Origin: Phenylobacterium sp. SCN 70-31
GTDB lineage: Bacteria > Pseudomonadota > Alphaproteobacteria > Caulobacterales > Caulobacteraceae
Length of the DNA: 64,000 nt
Assembly: GCF_001724605.1 (NCBI RefSeq)
Contig: NZ_MEEX01000003.1
Coordinates: 1 to 64,000, forward strand
Direction: 5' to 3'
This document shows positions 8,926-17,797 of the stretch, in pieces. The translations under genes and the position numbers were made by a program. The notes under the pieces are model-generated. The model had not been told where the DNA came from, did no database searches, and was given only the letters and a program-made list of their open reading frames with translations. The number at the start of each line of letters is the position of its first letter. The first letter of the stretch is position 1.

Positions 8926-9915
8926 GTGCTGCTCGAGATCCGCCACGTCACCCAGTACCGATACGCCTTCCCCGTGCGCGAAAGCGTCATGGAAGTGTGG
9001 ATGCAGCCGCAGAAGAGCGCGCGTCAGCGGCTGGTGAGCTTCGACCTCGACCTGGACCCGCCCGCCCAGGTGTTCAGCTACGCCGACAGCTTCGGGAACG
9101 CGGTCTACCACTTCGACGTGCCCCAGCCGCACGACAGCCTCACCATCACCGCCCGCTCGGCCGTGGAGACCCAGGCGCCGTCTCCCCTGCCCGACCGACT
9201 GGACCAGGGCGAATGGGATCGGCTCCGCTCGGAGTTCCTGCGCGGCGAGAACTTCGACTTCCTGCATCCGCATGGTTTCGCCCGCGAGAGCGAGGCGTTG
9301 CGCCAGTACATGGCCGATCACGACATCGACGCCTTGCGCGGCCGCGACCCGCTTTCCGCGCTCCAGGCGCTGAACGAGACCCTATACGCCTCGTTCGGCT
9401 ACGAGGCCGGCGTCACCCGGGCCGACAGCCCGATCGACGATGTGCTGAGAGCGCGCAAGGGCGTCTGCCAGGACTTCGCCCATGTGATGATCGCCATCTG
9501 CCGCTCGTGGGGCGTTCCCGCGCGCTATGTGTCGGGCTACCTGTTCACCGACCGCAAGCATGGCGACCGGTCGGACCCGGACGCCACCCATGCCTGGGTC
9601 GAGGTGTTCCTGCCCAGCGTGCGCTGGATCGGCTTCGACCCGACCAACAACACACCGGCCACCGAACGCCACGTGGCCTGCGCCGTGGGCCGCGACTATT
9701 CCGACGTGCCGCCGTCCCGCGGCGTCTACAAGGGTGAGGCCGAAAGCCAGCTCGCGGTCGGCGTGTCGGTGCGCAAGGCCCGGGCCGCGATCTCGGAGCC
9801 GGAATTCCTGCGGGTCTCGTCCACGCCCCGTGGCGGTCAAAGCGCGCGCCGGATGCACGGCGCGGCCTACCAGCATCAACAGCGGCTGCACCAGATGCAG
9901 CAGCAACAGCAGTAG
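8926..9915 (+). CDS. transglutaminase-like cysteine protease family protein
   Basis: About 329 residues with an N-terminal beta domain (LLEIRHVTQYRY) and a C-terminal transglutaminase-like domain. The catalytic triad is visible: Cys181 in GVCQDFAHV, His222 in THAWVEV and Asp238 in GFDPTNN. GTG start with GGAG about 10 bases upstream. No signal peptide is seen, so it is probably cytosolic. It ends in a Gln-rich tail (QMQQQQQ) encoded by repeated CAG/CAA codons. As third gene of the ATP-grasp/alpha-E operon it may hydrolyse or transfer amide bonds of the product made by the ligase; that role is inferred from context. It converges on the oxidase gene at 10033. Confidence 0.9.
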   Translation: MLLEIRHVTQYRYAFPVRESVMEVWMQPQKSARQRLVSFDLDLDPPAQVFSYADSFGNAVYHFDVPQPHDSLTITARSAVETQAPSPLPDRLDQGEWDRLRSEFLRGENFDFLHPHGFARESEALRQYMADHDIDALRGRDPLSALQALNETLYASFGYEAGVTRADSPIDDVLRARKGVCQDFAHVMIAICRSWGVPARYVSGYLFTDRKHGDRSDPDATHAWVEVFLPSVRWIGFDPTNNTPATERHVACAVGRDYSDVPPSRGVYKGEAESQLAVGVSVRKARAAISEPEFLRVSSTPRGGQSARRMHGAAYQHQQRLHQMQQQQQ

Positions 9916-10032
9916 CGGCGCTGCGGCGGGAGAGCGCTCTTGCGATGACGCTCTGACCCACCGTCCGGATCGGGGTCGGGAATCGGCGCGCCGGTGGGCC
10001 GTCGTAGCCCGCCGCAGCTTCCGCAATATAGG

Positions 10033-11250
10033 TCAGGTCGCGGTCGGGAACAGCCGCGCGATCGTCGCCACCGCAGCGTCGGCCTCGGCGCGATCGGGCG
10101 CCTCGTTGGCGTCGTTGTGGCCGTAGGACTCGTCGGCGCCGCTGTTCTGCACCACCAGGCCGTCGCGGCGCGAGATCGTGCCGACACCCCGGTAGTGAAC
10201 GCCGTAGGTCACCTCCGGCTGGGGGACGAGCCAGGCGATCTGGCCGCGCACCGGCACGAGGCTCTCGTCCTTCCAGAGCGCGCGGGCGCCATAGCCCGGA
10301 CAGTTGACGATCACCGCCTGGGGTAACCTGGCGAGCTCGGAGGGACTGTGGAACTCCACGGTCTCGAACCGGCCGCCCCCCAGCAGGAAGTCGTCCACCA
10401 GCATCTTCGCATACGCGGTGATGTTGAACATCGGCAGCGCCGCCCGCCGCGCGTAGGCGGTCGGGAACGGATGGTCGGCCGGCGACAGCGTGACCGTCTC
10501 GGGCGTGAGGTCGCGGATGCGCCCGCCATAGTGGGCGAACCCCATCGGGTCGGGCGACGGTCCGGACGGCCGCATGTCGGAGAGGATGTAGCGTTCGGTC
10601 CATTCGACGGGCGCGTCGGCCAGCCCCAGGAACTGCTGGTGCATCCGGAACGAGGTGCGGGTGAACGCCTCCCAGCGGGCCGCGAAGCCGGCGTCGACCG
10701 ATCCGGAAAGGGCGATTCGGCTGTCGGGCGACCAGACGCCCGTGGCCCGCGCCGAGCGCGTCTCCTGGGGACGCTCGCGGGCGTAGATGGTGACGCGTGC
10801 GCCCGCACGCTGGGCGACCGTCGCGGCCGTCAGGCCGAGCGCGCCCGCGCCCAGGACGGCGATGTCGCGCGCGCCGCCCGCCAGGGCCATACGCACGGCC
10901 TCCATCGCGTAGCCCCAGCTGAGAGACCAGCCGCTGCCGCCGTGGCCGTAGTTGTGGACCACCAGCTTGTCGCCGACCGTCTCGGCTTCGAGGCGCGGTC
11001 CGGCCGCCCGGAACGGGCGCAGGCAGACGGTGATGCCGGTGATACGGTCGGGCCGGGCGCGGATCGGCGCCAAGGGCGGCGGCGCCCGGAAATCCGGCCG
11101 GAGGGGCGCCGGCGGGGCTGCCGTGGCGCATCCGCCCAGAAGGCCTGAGCCCGCCAGCGAGAACGCGCCCCCCAGAAGGGTTCGCCGATCGGGCGTCGGG
11201 ATCGCCTCCGGCGTCGGGCGGATCAAGCGGGACGGAGAGAGCGAGGGCAT
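10033..11250 (-). CDS. Tat-exported lipoprotein, circularly permuted D-amino-acid-oxidase-like FAD enzyme
   Basis: About 405 residues. The N-terminus has a twin-arginine motif (DRRTLLGG, Arg22-Arg23) and a lipobox (LLGGC, Cys41), predicting a Tat-exported membrane-attached lipoprotein. The FAD Rossmann motif GAGALG sits late, at about residues 134-139. Before it lies LRPFRAAGPRLE then HNYGHGGSGWSLSWG (about 77-113), which in ordinary D-amino-acid oxidases forms the C-terminal end. The protein then runs through the rest of the family (IVNCPGYGARALW, VPVRGQIAWL) and stops where that C-terminal piece would normally begin. This looks like a natural circular permutation. The reaction is probably oxidative deamination of an amine or D-amino acid; substrate unknown. 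ATG at 11250 is preferred over a start at 11286. It lies 38 bases downstream of phoU with no terminator seen. Confidence 0.8.
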   Translation of the reverse strand: MPSLSPSRLIRPTPEAIPTPDRRTLLGGAFSLAGSGLLGGCATAAPPAPLRPDFRAPPPLAPIRARPDRITGITVCLRPFRAAGPRLEAETVGDKLVVHNYGHGGSGWSLSWGYAMEAVRMALAGGARDIAVLGAGALGLTAATVAQRAGARVTIYARERPQETRSARATGVWSPDSRIALSGSVDAGFAARWEAFTRTSFRMHQQFLGLADAPVEWTERYILSDMRPSGPSPDPMGFAHYGGRIRDLTPETVTLSPADHPFPTAYARRAALPMFNITAYAKMLVDDFLLGGGRFETVEFHSPSELARLPQAVIVNCPGYGARALWKDESLVPVRGQIAWLVPQPEVTYGVHYRGVGTISRRDGLVVQNSGADESYGHNDANEAPDRAEADAAVATIARLFPTAT

Positions 11251-11288
11251 GCCGTCATGTAGGCCGCCGCGCCCGTCTGTGCGCAAGC

Positions 11289-11957
11289 CTAGAGCTTGGG
11301 TCGGTCGGCCAGATCGGCGCCGGTGATCTGGTAGTGCACAAGCTCGGCGATATTGGTGGCGTGGTCGCCGATCCGCTCGAGGTTCTTGGCGATGAACAGG
11401 AGGTGGGCGAAGTCGCCCAGCGCCCGTGATTCGCGGGCCATGGCCTCGATCAGCCCCGCCAGGACCTTCTCGTGGAGTTCGTCGATCTCGGTGTCGCGAA
11501 CCCAGACGTTGTAGGCGCCCTGGGCGTCGGAGGCCCGGTAGGCGTCCACTACAGACGACAGGCGCTCGGCGGCCAGGCGGCCCAGCCCGGCCACCGGCTC
11601 GGCCTGGTCGGCGTCGGCGGGCGCGTCCATGCGCCCGACCCGCTTGGCGATGTTCTTGGCCAGGTCCCCGCAGCGTTCGAGCTGCATGGCGATCTTCATG
11701 GCGGCGATCGGCCGGCGGAGGTCGTCGGCCATCGGCTGATGCAGCGCGATGAAGCGGACGGCGCGGCGCTCGATGTCGGCGTCCTGCAGATCGAGGGCGT
11801 CGTCGCCGCGCACCACCTTGGCGGCGGCCGTCAGATCATGACGCAGGAAGACGTCGATCGCCGCCCGCACCTGGGCGACGGCAAGGTCGCCCATGGCGGC
11901 GAGATCGCGCGTCATGGCGTTGAGCTGGTCGTCGACGGCTTTGACGGTGTGTTCCAT
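11289..11957 (-). CDS. phoU: phosphate signalling protein PhoU
   Basis: About 222 residues forming two three-helix PhoU repeats, seen as LERCGDLAKNIAKR in the first and IAKNLERIGDHATNIAE in the second; the E-x3-D-x3-N metal-binding pattern is intact in both. PhoU links the Pst transporter to the PhoR sensor and restrains the Pho response when phosphate is ample. It is last in pstS-pstC-pstA-pstB-phoU, starting 8 bases after the pstB stop. A second PhoU is encoded at 19357. Confidence 0.95.
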   Translation of the reverse strand: MEHTVKAVDDQLNAMTRDLAAMGDLAVAQVRAAIDVFLRHDLTAAAKVVRGDDALDLQDADIERRAVRFIALHQPMADDLRRPIAAMKIAMQLERCGDLAKNIAKRVGRMDAPADADQAEPVAGLGRLAAERLSSVVDAYRASDAQGAYNVWVRDTEIDELHEKVLAGLIEAMARESRALGDFAHLLFIAKNLERIGDHATNIAELVHYQITGADLADRPKL

Positions 11958-11965
11958 GTCGGGTC

Positions 11966-12814
11966 CTACCCGTAGCGGCCGGTGACGTAGTCGCGGGTCT
12001 GCTCGGCCTGCGGACTGGTGAAAATCTGCTCGGTCTCGCCGAACTCGACCAGCTTGCCCAGGTGCATGAAGGCGGTGTGGTCCGAGATGCGGGCCGCCTG
12101 CCCCATGTTGTGGGTCACGATCACGATGGTGACCTGTTCGGCCAGGTCGTCGATCAGGCTCTCGATCTTGGCGGTGGCGATGGGGTCGAGGGCGGACGTC
12201 GGCTCGTCCAGCAGCAGCAGCTTGGGTTCGGGCGCGAGCGCGCGGGCGATGCAGAGACGCTGCTGCTGTCCGCCCGAAAGCTCGTAGGCGGGCTTCTTGA
12301 GGCGGTCGCTCACCTCGTCCCAGATCGCGGCCTGCTTCAGCGCATGCTCGACACGCCCCTCCACCTCGCCCTTGTTGCGGATCCCGCGGACATAGAGGCC
12401 CGAAGCCACGTTCTCGAAGATGCTCTTGGGGAAGGGGTTCGGCTTCTGGAACACCATGCCCACCATCAGGCGGACCAGGATGGGATCGACGGCCTTGCCG
12501 ACGAGGTTCAGGCGGTCGGGCATCAGCTCGATCGCGCCTTCGTAGCGGACGCCGAGGTACAGGTCGTGGATGCGGTTGAAGCAGCGGAGCAGCGTGCTCT
12601 TGCCGCAGCCGGACGGGCCGATGATGGCCGTGACCTGCCGGTCGTGGATCGGCATCGAGACACCGTGCAGCGCCTGGAACTTGCCGTACCAGAAGTTGAG
12701 GTCCGACACCTGGGCGCGGATCTGGGCGTCCGTCGTCCCGGGGATCGCCCCGGGGATCGCCAAGGGCAAGGGCGTGCTCACGGCGGGGCTCCTGAGTTGG
12801 GTGGCGGCGTTCAT
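11966..12814 (-). CDS. pstB: phosphate ABC transporter ATP-binding protein PstB
   Basis: 282 residues, standard PstB length. Walker A (GPSGCGKST), ABC signature ([15 protein letters not shown]), Walker B ([12 protein letters not shown]) and the H-loop ([11 protein letters not shown]) are all present. It powers phosphate uptake through PstC/PstA at the cytoplasmic face. A Pro-rich leader of about 35 residues precedes the conserved domain. It begins 2 bases after the pstA stop. Confidence 0.97.
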   Translation of the reverse strand: MNAATQLRSPAVSTPLPLAIPGAIPGTTDAQIRAQVSDLNFWYGKFQALHGVSMPIHDRQVTAIIGPSGCGKSTLLRCFNRIHDLYLGVRYEGAIELMPDRLNLVGKAVDPILVRLMVGMVFQKPNPFPKSIFENVASGLYVRGIRNKGEVEGRVEHALKQAAIWDEVSDRLKKPAYELSGGQQQRLCIARALAPEPKLLLLDEPTSALDPIATAKIESLIDDLAEQVTIVIVTHNMGQAARISDHTAFMHLGKLVEFGETEQIFTSPQAEQTRDYVTGRYG

Positions 12815-12816
12815 CT

Positions 12817-13749
12817 TCAGGTCCGGACCGTGCGGCGGAGGCGATATCGCAGGTAGATCGCAAAGCCGTTCATGAGGAGGGTCATGCCCAGCAGCAGGAC
12901 CCCGGTGGCCGCGGCGTTCTCATGGAACGCCGCCTGTGGCCGCGAGACCCAGTTGAACATCTGGATGGGCATGACGGTGAAGGGCGAGTTCAGCCAGTCG
13001 AAGTTGACGAACGGCGGGCTGGCGCTCACGGGCGACGGGGGCAGGAAGGCGATGTAGGTCAGCGCGCCGATGGTGATGATCGGCGCCGTCTCGCCGATGG
13101 CTCGCGACAGGCCGACGATGGCGCCGGTCAGGATGCCGGGCCGCGCGCTGGGCAGGATGTAGTTCCACATCACCTGCCACTGGTTGGCGCCGATCCCGTA
13201 GGCGCTCTCCCGCAGGCCCGCCGGCACCGCGCGCAGCGCCTCGCGCGTGGCCACGATGACGATGGGCAGGATCAGCAGCGCCAGCACCAGGCCGCCCACC
13301 AGGATCGTCTGGCCCATGCCGAGCGCGTAGACGAAAAAGCCCAGGGCCAGCAGGCCGTAGATGATCGAGGGCACGCCGGCCAGGTTGCTGACGTTGATCT
13401 CGATGGCGTCGGTGAGGATGTTCTTGGGGGCGTACTCCTCAAGGTAGAGGCCGGCCCCCACCCCCAGCGGGACGGCCACGACCGCGGTGACGATCATCAC
13501 CAGGCTGGTGCCGATCCAGGCCGACAGCACGCCCGCCTGGGCGGCCCGGCGGGACGGGAAGCTGGTGAGGAACTCCGGCGTGATCCGCCCCGCGCCGTCG
13601 ACGACGAGGTCCGAGACCAGGGTCAACAGCAGGCCCATGACCACGAACAGCACCAGGACGCCGATGGTCCCGAAGATCAGGTCCTGGGCCTTCTTCTGGA
13701 GGACGAGACGCTGGGTCTCGGCGGGTGCGCCGAGCGCGGTGACCGACAT
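12817..13749 (-). CDS. pstA: phosphate ABC transporter permease PstA
   Basis: About 310 residues with six predicted membrane helices; the permease coupling loop is seen in [20 protein letters not shown], and the segment [15 protein letters not shown] is PstA-like. The ATG at 13749 overlaps the pstC stop (TGATG), so I reject the longer open frame running back into pstC. It pairs with PstC to form the phosphate channel. Confidence 0.95.
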   Translation of the reverse strand: MSVTALGAPAETQRLVLQKKAQDLIFGTIGVLVLFVVMGLLLTLVSDLVVDGAGRITPEFLTSFPSRRAAQAGVLSAWIGTSLVMIVTAVVAVPLGVGAGLYLEEYAPKNILTDAIEINVSNLAGVPSIIYGLLALGFFVYALGMGQTILVGGLVLALLILPIVIVATREALRAVPAGLRESAYGIGANQWQVMWNYILPSARPGILTGAIVGLSRAIGETAPIITIGALTYIAFLPPSPVSASPPFVNFDWLNSPFTVMPIQMFNWVSRPQAAFHENAAATGVLLLGMTLLMNGFAIYLRYRLRRTVRT

Positions 13750-14687
13750 CAGTAAGCCTCCCGGAACTTCCGCCGGAGGAAGAAGCCCAGCAGGTTGAAG
13801 ACCAGGGTGATGACGAACAGCGTCAGACCCGCCGCGAAGATGGTCGAGTACGCCAGCGAGCCGTGCGGCAGGTCGCCAAGGCTCATCTGGACGATATAGG
13901 CTGTGATGGTGGCCGCGCCTTCGCGCGGATCGCCCGTCAGGTTCGGGTTCTGGCCGGCCGCGATGGCCACGACCATCGTTTCGCCCACCGCCCGCGAGAA
14001 CCCCAGGAGGTAGGCCGCCGTCACCCCCGAGAAGGCGCCGGGAATGATCACCGAGAACGCCATCTGGACCCGGCTCATCCCCACCGCGAAGGCGCCCTCG
14101 CGCAGCGACATGGGCACCGCCCGCATGGCGTCCTCGCTGATGGAGACGACGTAGGGCAGGATCATCACGCCCATCACGATGCCGGGGATCAGCAGATTGA
14201 ACCCCGAAAGGCCGGGGATGAACTGGCGCGCCAGCGGGGTGAGGAACAGCAGGGCGAAGTAGCCGAAGACCACGGTCGGCACGGCGGCCAGCATCTCCAG
14301 GATCGGCTTGAGCGCCTCGCGCACGCCCGGACGGGCGAACTCGCTGAGATAGACCGCGAGCACCAGGCCCAGCGGCGTCGCCACCGCCATCGCGATCCCG
14401 GCCGCCCAGAAGGTGGCCGACAGGAGGGGCAGGATGCCGTAGCGCGCGTTGGTGAAGACGGGCGTCCATTCCGTGTCGGTCAGGAAGGTCGTCAGCGGGA
14501 TTTCCCGGAAGAACGGGAGGGATTCGGAGACCAGGACCCAGACGATCGCGGCGGTGATGACCACGGAGAGCGCCGCGCAGGCGAACAGCACGACTTTCAT
14601 CACGGCCGCCAGGACGCGGCCCCGGCGCAGGAAGGGGCTGGCGCGCAGCGCCTCGTATTCGGAGAGGGGAGACCCGGTCGTGGTCAT
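13749..14687 (-). CDS. pstC: phosphate ABC transporter permease PstC
   Basis: 312 residues with about six membrane helices. The EAA-like loop appears as MRAVPMSLREGAFAVGMSRVQ, followed by SRAVGETMVVAIAAG, characteristic of PstC. It begins 31 bases after the pstS stop and overlaps pstA, so pstSCAB-phoU is probably one transcription unit controlled by the Pho boxes upstream of pstS. Confidence 0.95.
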   Translation of the reverse strand: MTTTGSPLSEYEALRASPFLRRGRVLAAVMKVVLFACAALSVVITAAIVWVLVSESLPFFREIPLTTFLTDTEWTPVFTNARYGILPLLSATFWAAGIAMAVATPLGLVLAVYLSEFARPGVREALKPILEMLAAVPTVVFGYFALLFLTPLARQFIPGLSGFNLLIPGIVMGVMILPYVVSISEDAMRAVPMSLREGAFAVGMSRVQMAFSVIIPGAFSGVTAAYLLGFSRAVGETMVVAIAAGQNPNLTGDPREGAATITAYIVQMSLGDLPHGSLAYSTIFAAGLTLFVITLVFNLLGFFLRRKFREAY

Positions 14688-14718
14688 CTGTGGGAAACCC
14701 GGCGGCGGGCCAAGAAGG

Positions 14719-15735
14719 TCATTTCTGCGCGGCGTCGGCGACCAGATCCTCGGCGGTCACGCCCACCTTGGAGCCGCCGTCGAAGAAGCTGCCGGTCCGG
14801 CGCGCCTCGAACTTCGCGATCGCCAGCGGATAGGCCGCAGTCGGGAGCGGAACATAGCCCACCTCCGAGACCAGCGGTTCGGCGTGCGTCGGATCGAAGG
14901 CGAACTTGATGAATGCCGCCACATGGGGCCGCTCGTCCGCCGACTTCTTGCTGACGTAGTAGAACAGCGGCCGCGACAGGGGCTGATAGCTGGCGTTGCG
15001 GGCCGTCGCGGCCGAGGGACCGACGCACGAGCCGTCGGCCTGGCGGATCTGGACCGCCTTCACCTTTCCGGCGTTCTCGGTGAGGTAGGCCAGGCCCAGG
15101 TAGCCCAGCGCGTCGGCGTCGCCGCTGACGCCGTTGATCGTGACGTTGTCGTCCTCGGTGGCCGTGTAGTCGCCGCGCGAGGCGCCCTCCTCGCCGTTGA
15201 TGGCCTTGGTGAAGTAGTCGAACGTGCCCGAGTCGGTGCCCGCGCCGAACAGCTTCACGGGCTCGGCCGGGAAGCCGGCGCGGACCTGGCTCCAGTTCGA
15301 GATCTTGCCCTGGGCCGACGGCTGCCAGAGGGTCTTCAGCTCGTCCACCGTCATACAATCGGCGAAGGTGTTCTGCGGACTGACCACGACGGCCAGGGCG
15401 TCCAGCGCCACCGGCAGCTCGATGACCTCGATCCCGGCGTCGGCGCAGGCCTTGGCCTCCTCGGCCTTGATCGGACGCGAGGCGCCGGCGATGTCGATCT
15501 CGCCCCGGCACAGCTTCTTGAAGCCGCCTCCCGTGCCCGACAGGCCGACGGTGACGCGGGCGCCGGATGTGTTCTGGAATTCTTCGCCCAGGGCCTCGGA
15601 GATCGGATAGACGGTGCTGGAGCCGTCGATCAGCAGGACGGCCGGCGCGGCCGCGCCGGGCTTGGCGGGGTTGTCACCACAGGCGGCCAGCGCCAGCGCC
15701 GCGGCTGCAACACCGATCAAAAGGGTCACGCGCAT
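14719..15735 (-). CDS. pstS: phosphate-binding lipoprotein PstS
   Basis: About 338 residues. The N-terminus is a lipoprotein signal with lipobox LAAC, so the mature protein is tethered on the periplasmic side. Phosphate-binding loops are recognisable: DGSSTVYPI at the start of the mature domain, the glycine-rich SGTGGGF and GAGTDSGTFDYF. The ATG at 15735 has GGAGAG upstream; a longer frame to 15816 adds a non-signal leader. It is first in the pst operon, downstream of an array of Pho-box units at 15844-15905. Confidence 0.95.
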   Translation of the reverse strand: MRVTLLIGVAAAALALAACGDNPAKPGAAAPAVLLIDGSSTVYPISEALGEEFQNTSGARVTVGLSGTGGGFKKLCRGEIDIAGASRPIKAEEAKACADAGIEVIELPVALDALAVVVSPQNTFADCMTVDELKTLWQPSAQGKISNWSQVRAGFPAEPVKLFGAGTDSGTFDYFTKAINGEEGASRGDYTATEDDNVTINGVSGDADALGYLGLAYLTENAGKVKAVQIRQADGSCVGPSAATARNASYQPLSRPLFYYVSKKSADERPHVAAFIKFAFDPTHAEPLVSEVGYVPLPTAAYPLAIAKFEARRTGSFFDGGSKVGVTAEDLVADAAQK

Positions 15736-15843
15736 CGTGATCGTCTCTCCAAGGATCGTCGGCGAGGCGTCCGGGACATCGGGACCGCATGGCCCGCCGG
15801 GTCGCCCCCGCAGCACGTCATGCCGTGGCTCTACGCGCGCCGC

Positions 15844-15861
15844 ATGACAGTTTGGCGACGG
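15844..15861 (-). promoter_or_regulatory. Pho box (two 7-bp units, 11-bp period)
   Basis: Read on the minus strand this is CCGTCGC-CAAA-CTGTCAT: two 7-base units separated by a 4-base A-rich spacer, matching the PhoB direct-repeat pattern of CTGTCAT-like units every 11 bases. It sits between pstS and the DUF47-pit pair, in exact phase (multiples of 11) with the units at 15877-15905. Confidence 0.75.
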
Positions 15862-15876
15862 TCGCCGAAAGCTTTC

Positions 15877-15905
15877 GCGACAGTTGCGTGACAGTTCGAT
15901 GACGG
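15877..15905 (-). promoter_or_regulatory. Pho box (three tandem 7-bp units, 11-bp period)
   Basis: On the minus strand: CCGTCAT-CGAA-CTGTCAC-GCAA-CTGTCGC. Units start at 15877, 15888 and 15899 on the plus strand. Orientation is toward pstS (start 15735), but the array ends 65 bases before the DUF47 gene (start 15970) and could serve both directions. PhoB is encoded in this window at 18671. Confidence 0.82.
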
Positions 15906-15969
15906 CGCGCGCGGATCACGCTATGGAGCCGCCGCGCACTGGCGCGACGCAGCCGCATCGAGGTCTCAC

Positions 15970-16611
15970 GTGAGATGGTTTCAGGCCCTTATGCCGAAGG
16001 AGGGCCAGTTCTTCGACCTCTTCGACAGTCACGCCGCCACGCTGAGCGCCGGCGCCCGATCGCTGCACAAGCTGCTGGAAGGCGGTCCCGAGACGCCCCG
16101 GCACGGCGCGGACGTCGCCGCCCATGAGGCGCAGGCCGACGACATCGCGCGGGCCGTGATGCTGCATGTGCGCCGCTCGTTCATCACCCCCTTCGACCGC
16201 GCCGACATCATCGATCTCATCACCTCGATGGACGACGCCATCGACCAGATGCACAAGACCGCCAAGGTCACCGCGCTGTTCGAGCAGACGACCTTCCAGC
16301 CGCACATGCTGGAACTGGGCGGCGTGATCGTCCGGACGGCCGACCTGATCGGCCAGGCCGTGCCGATGCTGCGATCGCTGAAGGCCAACGCCGCCAGGCT
16401 GGGCGAACTCACCGAGCAGGTCACCGCACAGGAAGAGCAGTCGGACCACCTCTACGACGCCGGGATCGCGGCGCTGTATCGCGACGTCGGCAAGACCGAT
16501 CCCATGGCCTACATCATCGGCGCCGAGATCTACGACCACCTGGAGAAGGTGGTCGACCGGTTCGAGGATGTGGCCAACCGGGTCAGCAGCGTGCTGATCG
16601 AGCACCTGTAA
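15970..16611 (+). CDS. DUF47 family PhoU-like protein (Pit accessory protein)
   Basis: 213 residues, all helical, matching the DUF47/TIGR00153 family, which is distantly related to PhoU. The N-terminus RWFQALMPKEGQFFDLF is typical. Genes of this family are nearly always adjacent to a Pit phosphate transporter and are thought to modulate it. Here pit follows after 9 bases. Acidic and His residues in the two repeats could bind metal. Transcription diverges from pstS across the Pho-box array. Confidence 0.93.
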   Translation: MRWFQALMPKEGQFFDLFDSHAATLSAGARSLHKLLEGGPETPRHGADVAAHEAQADDIARAVMLHVRRSFITPFDRADIIDLITSMDDAIDQMHKTAKVTALFEQTTFQPHMLELGGVIVRTADLIGQAVPMLRSLKANAARLGELTEQVTAQEEQSDHLYDAGIAALYRDVGKTDPMAYIIGAEIYDHLEKVVDRFEDVANRVSSVLIEHL

Positions 16612-16620
16612 GGCCCTGCC

Positions 16621-17637
16621 GTGGACCTCGCAGGCGTCAGCTGGCTGCTGATCTTCCTCATCTTCGTCGCGCTGGCGTTCGACTTCCTGAACGGCCTGCA
16701 CGATGCGGCCAACTCCATCGCGACCGTGGTGGCCACCCGCGTGCTCTCGCCCGGCGTGGCCGTGGCCTGGGCCGCGTTCTTCAACTTCATCGCCTTCCTG
16801 TTCTTCGGCCTGCACGTGGCCAACACGGTGGGCAAGGGGATCGTCTCGGCCGACATCGTCTCGGACGCCGTGATCTTCGGGGCGCTGGGCGGCGCGATCA
16901 GCTGGAACGTCATCACCTGGCTGGCCGGCATCCCCTCGTCCTCCTCGCACGCGCTGATCGGAGGGCTGCTGGGCGCCGGGATCAGCAAGGCGGGTTTCGA
17001 CGGCATCGTCTGGAGCGGCGTCTTCAAGACCGTGGCGGGCATCTTCGTCTCGCCGGCCATCGGCTTCGCCCTGGCGCTGGGCCTGGTGCTGATCGTCTCG
17101 TGGCTGTTCATCCGGGCGACGCCGGCGCTGGCCGATTCGGTCTTCCGGAAACTCCAGCTCGTCTCGGCCGCAATGTTCTCGCTGGGCCACGGCGGCAACG
17201 ACGCCCAGAAGACCATGGGCATCATCGCCGTGCTGCTGTTCGCCCACGGACACCTGGGTTCGGAGTTCCACGTGCCGTTCTGGGTGGTGATCACCTGTCA
17301 GGCGGCGCTGGCGCTCGGCACCCTGTTCGGCGGCTGGCGGATCGTCCACACCATGGGGTCCAAGATCACCCGGCTGACGCCCCAGCAGGGCTTCTGCGCC
17401 GAGACCGGCGGGGCCATCACCATCTTCATCGCCACCCACATCGGCGTACCGATCTCGACCACCCACACCATCACCGGCTCGATCGTCGGCGTCGGCGCCT
17501 CGCGGCGGATGTCGGCGGTGCGGTGGAACGTGGCGGGCCGTATCGTCTGGGCCTGGGTGGTCACCCTGCCCGCCTCCGCCCTGATCGCCGCGGCGTTCTA
17601 CGGCCTTGCGCGCATGGCCGACCGGGCTTTCGGCTGA
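16621..17637 (+). CDS. pit: low-affinity inorganic phosphate transporter (Pit/PiT family)
   Basis: 338 residues with about nine or ten membrane helices. The PiT signatures are present in both halves: LNGLHDAANSIATVVATRVL and GGNDAQKTMGI, plus PSSSSHALIGG and ISTTHTITGSI. GTG start, 9 bases after the DUF47 stop, so the two genes are probably co-transcribed. PiT proteins move phosphate (often as metal-phosphate) with protons. The last 17 bases including the stop codon are perfectly duplicated immediately downstream. Confidence 0.95.
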   Translation: MDLAGVSWLLIFLIFVALAFDFLNGLHDAANSIATVVATRVLSPGVAVAWAAFFNFIAFLFFGLHVANTVGKGIVSADIVSDAVIFGALGGAISWNVITWLAGIPSSSSHALIGGLLGAGISKAGFDGIVWSGVFKTVAGIFVSPAIGFALALGLVLIVSWLFIRATPALADSVFRKLQLVSAAMFSLGHGGNDAQKTMGIIAVLLFAHGHLGSEFHVPFWVVITCQAALALGTLFGGWRIVHTMGSKITRLTPQQGFCAETGGAITIFIATHIGVPISTTHTITGSIVGVGASRRMSAVRWNVAGRIVWAWVVTLPASALIAAAFYGLARMADRAFG

Positions 17638-17654
17638 ACCGGGCTTTCGGCTGA
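17621..17654 (+). repeat. 17-bp perfect tandem duplication over the pit stop codon
   Basis: ACCGGGCTTTCGGCTGA occurs at 17621-17637 and again at 17638-17654 with no gap. The first copy encodes the last residues and TGA stop of pit; the second is non-coding. It looks like a recent slippage or replication duplication. Confidence 0.9.
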
Positions 17655-17744
17655 AGACGTCACGGACCTGACACGCACGCGGGCTAGACTGACGCTCAGT
17701 AACCCCCCGCGTACTCTACAGATCGGCCGCCCCGATGGCCGTTC

Positions 17745-17780
17745 GGCCGCGACCGCCCCCCGGTCGCGGCCATCATTTTC
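17745..17780 (+). terminator. intrinsic terminator downstream of pit
   Basis: GGCCGCGACCG (17745-17755) pairs perfectly with CGGTCGCGGCC (17761-17771) around a C5 loop, followed by the T-rich stretch ATCATTTTC. The 11-bp GC-rich stem fits the 3' end of the DUF47-pit transcript. Because it lies between convergent genes it may also affect the minus-strand phosphoesterase transcript. Confidence 0.75.
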
Positions 17781-17797
17781 AGAGAAGCCCGAGGGGA

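Noticed and set aside
9931..9954. Hairpin AGAGCG...CGCTCT between the transglutaminase and oxidase genes
   Set aside because: Only 6 base pairs with a 12-base loop and no T-run; too weak to call a terminator.
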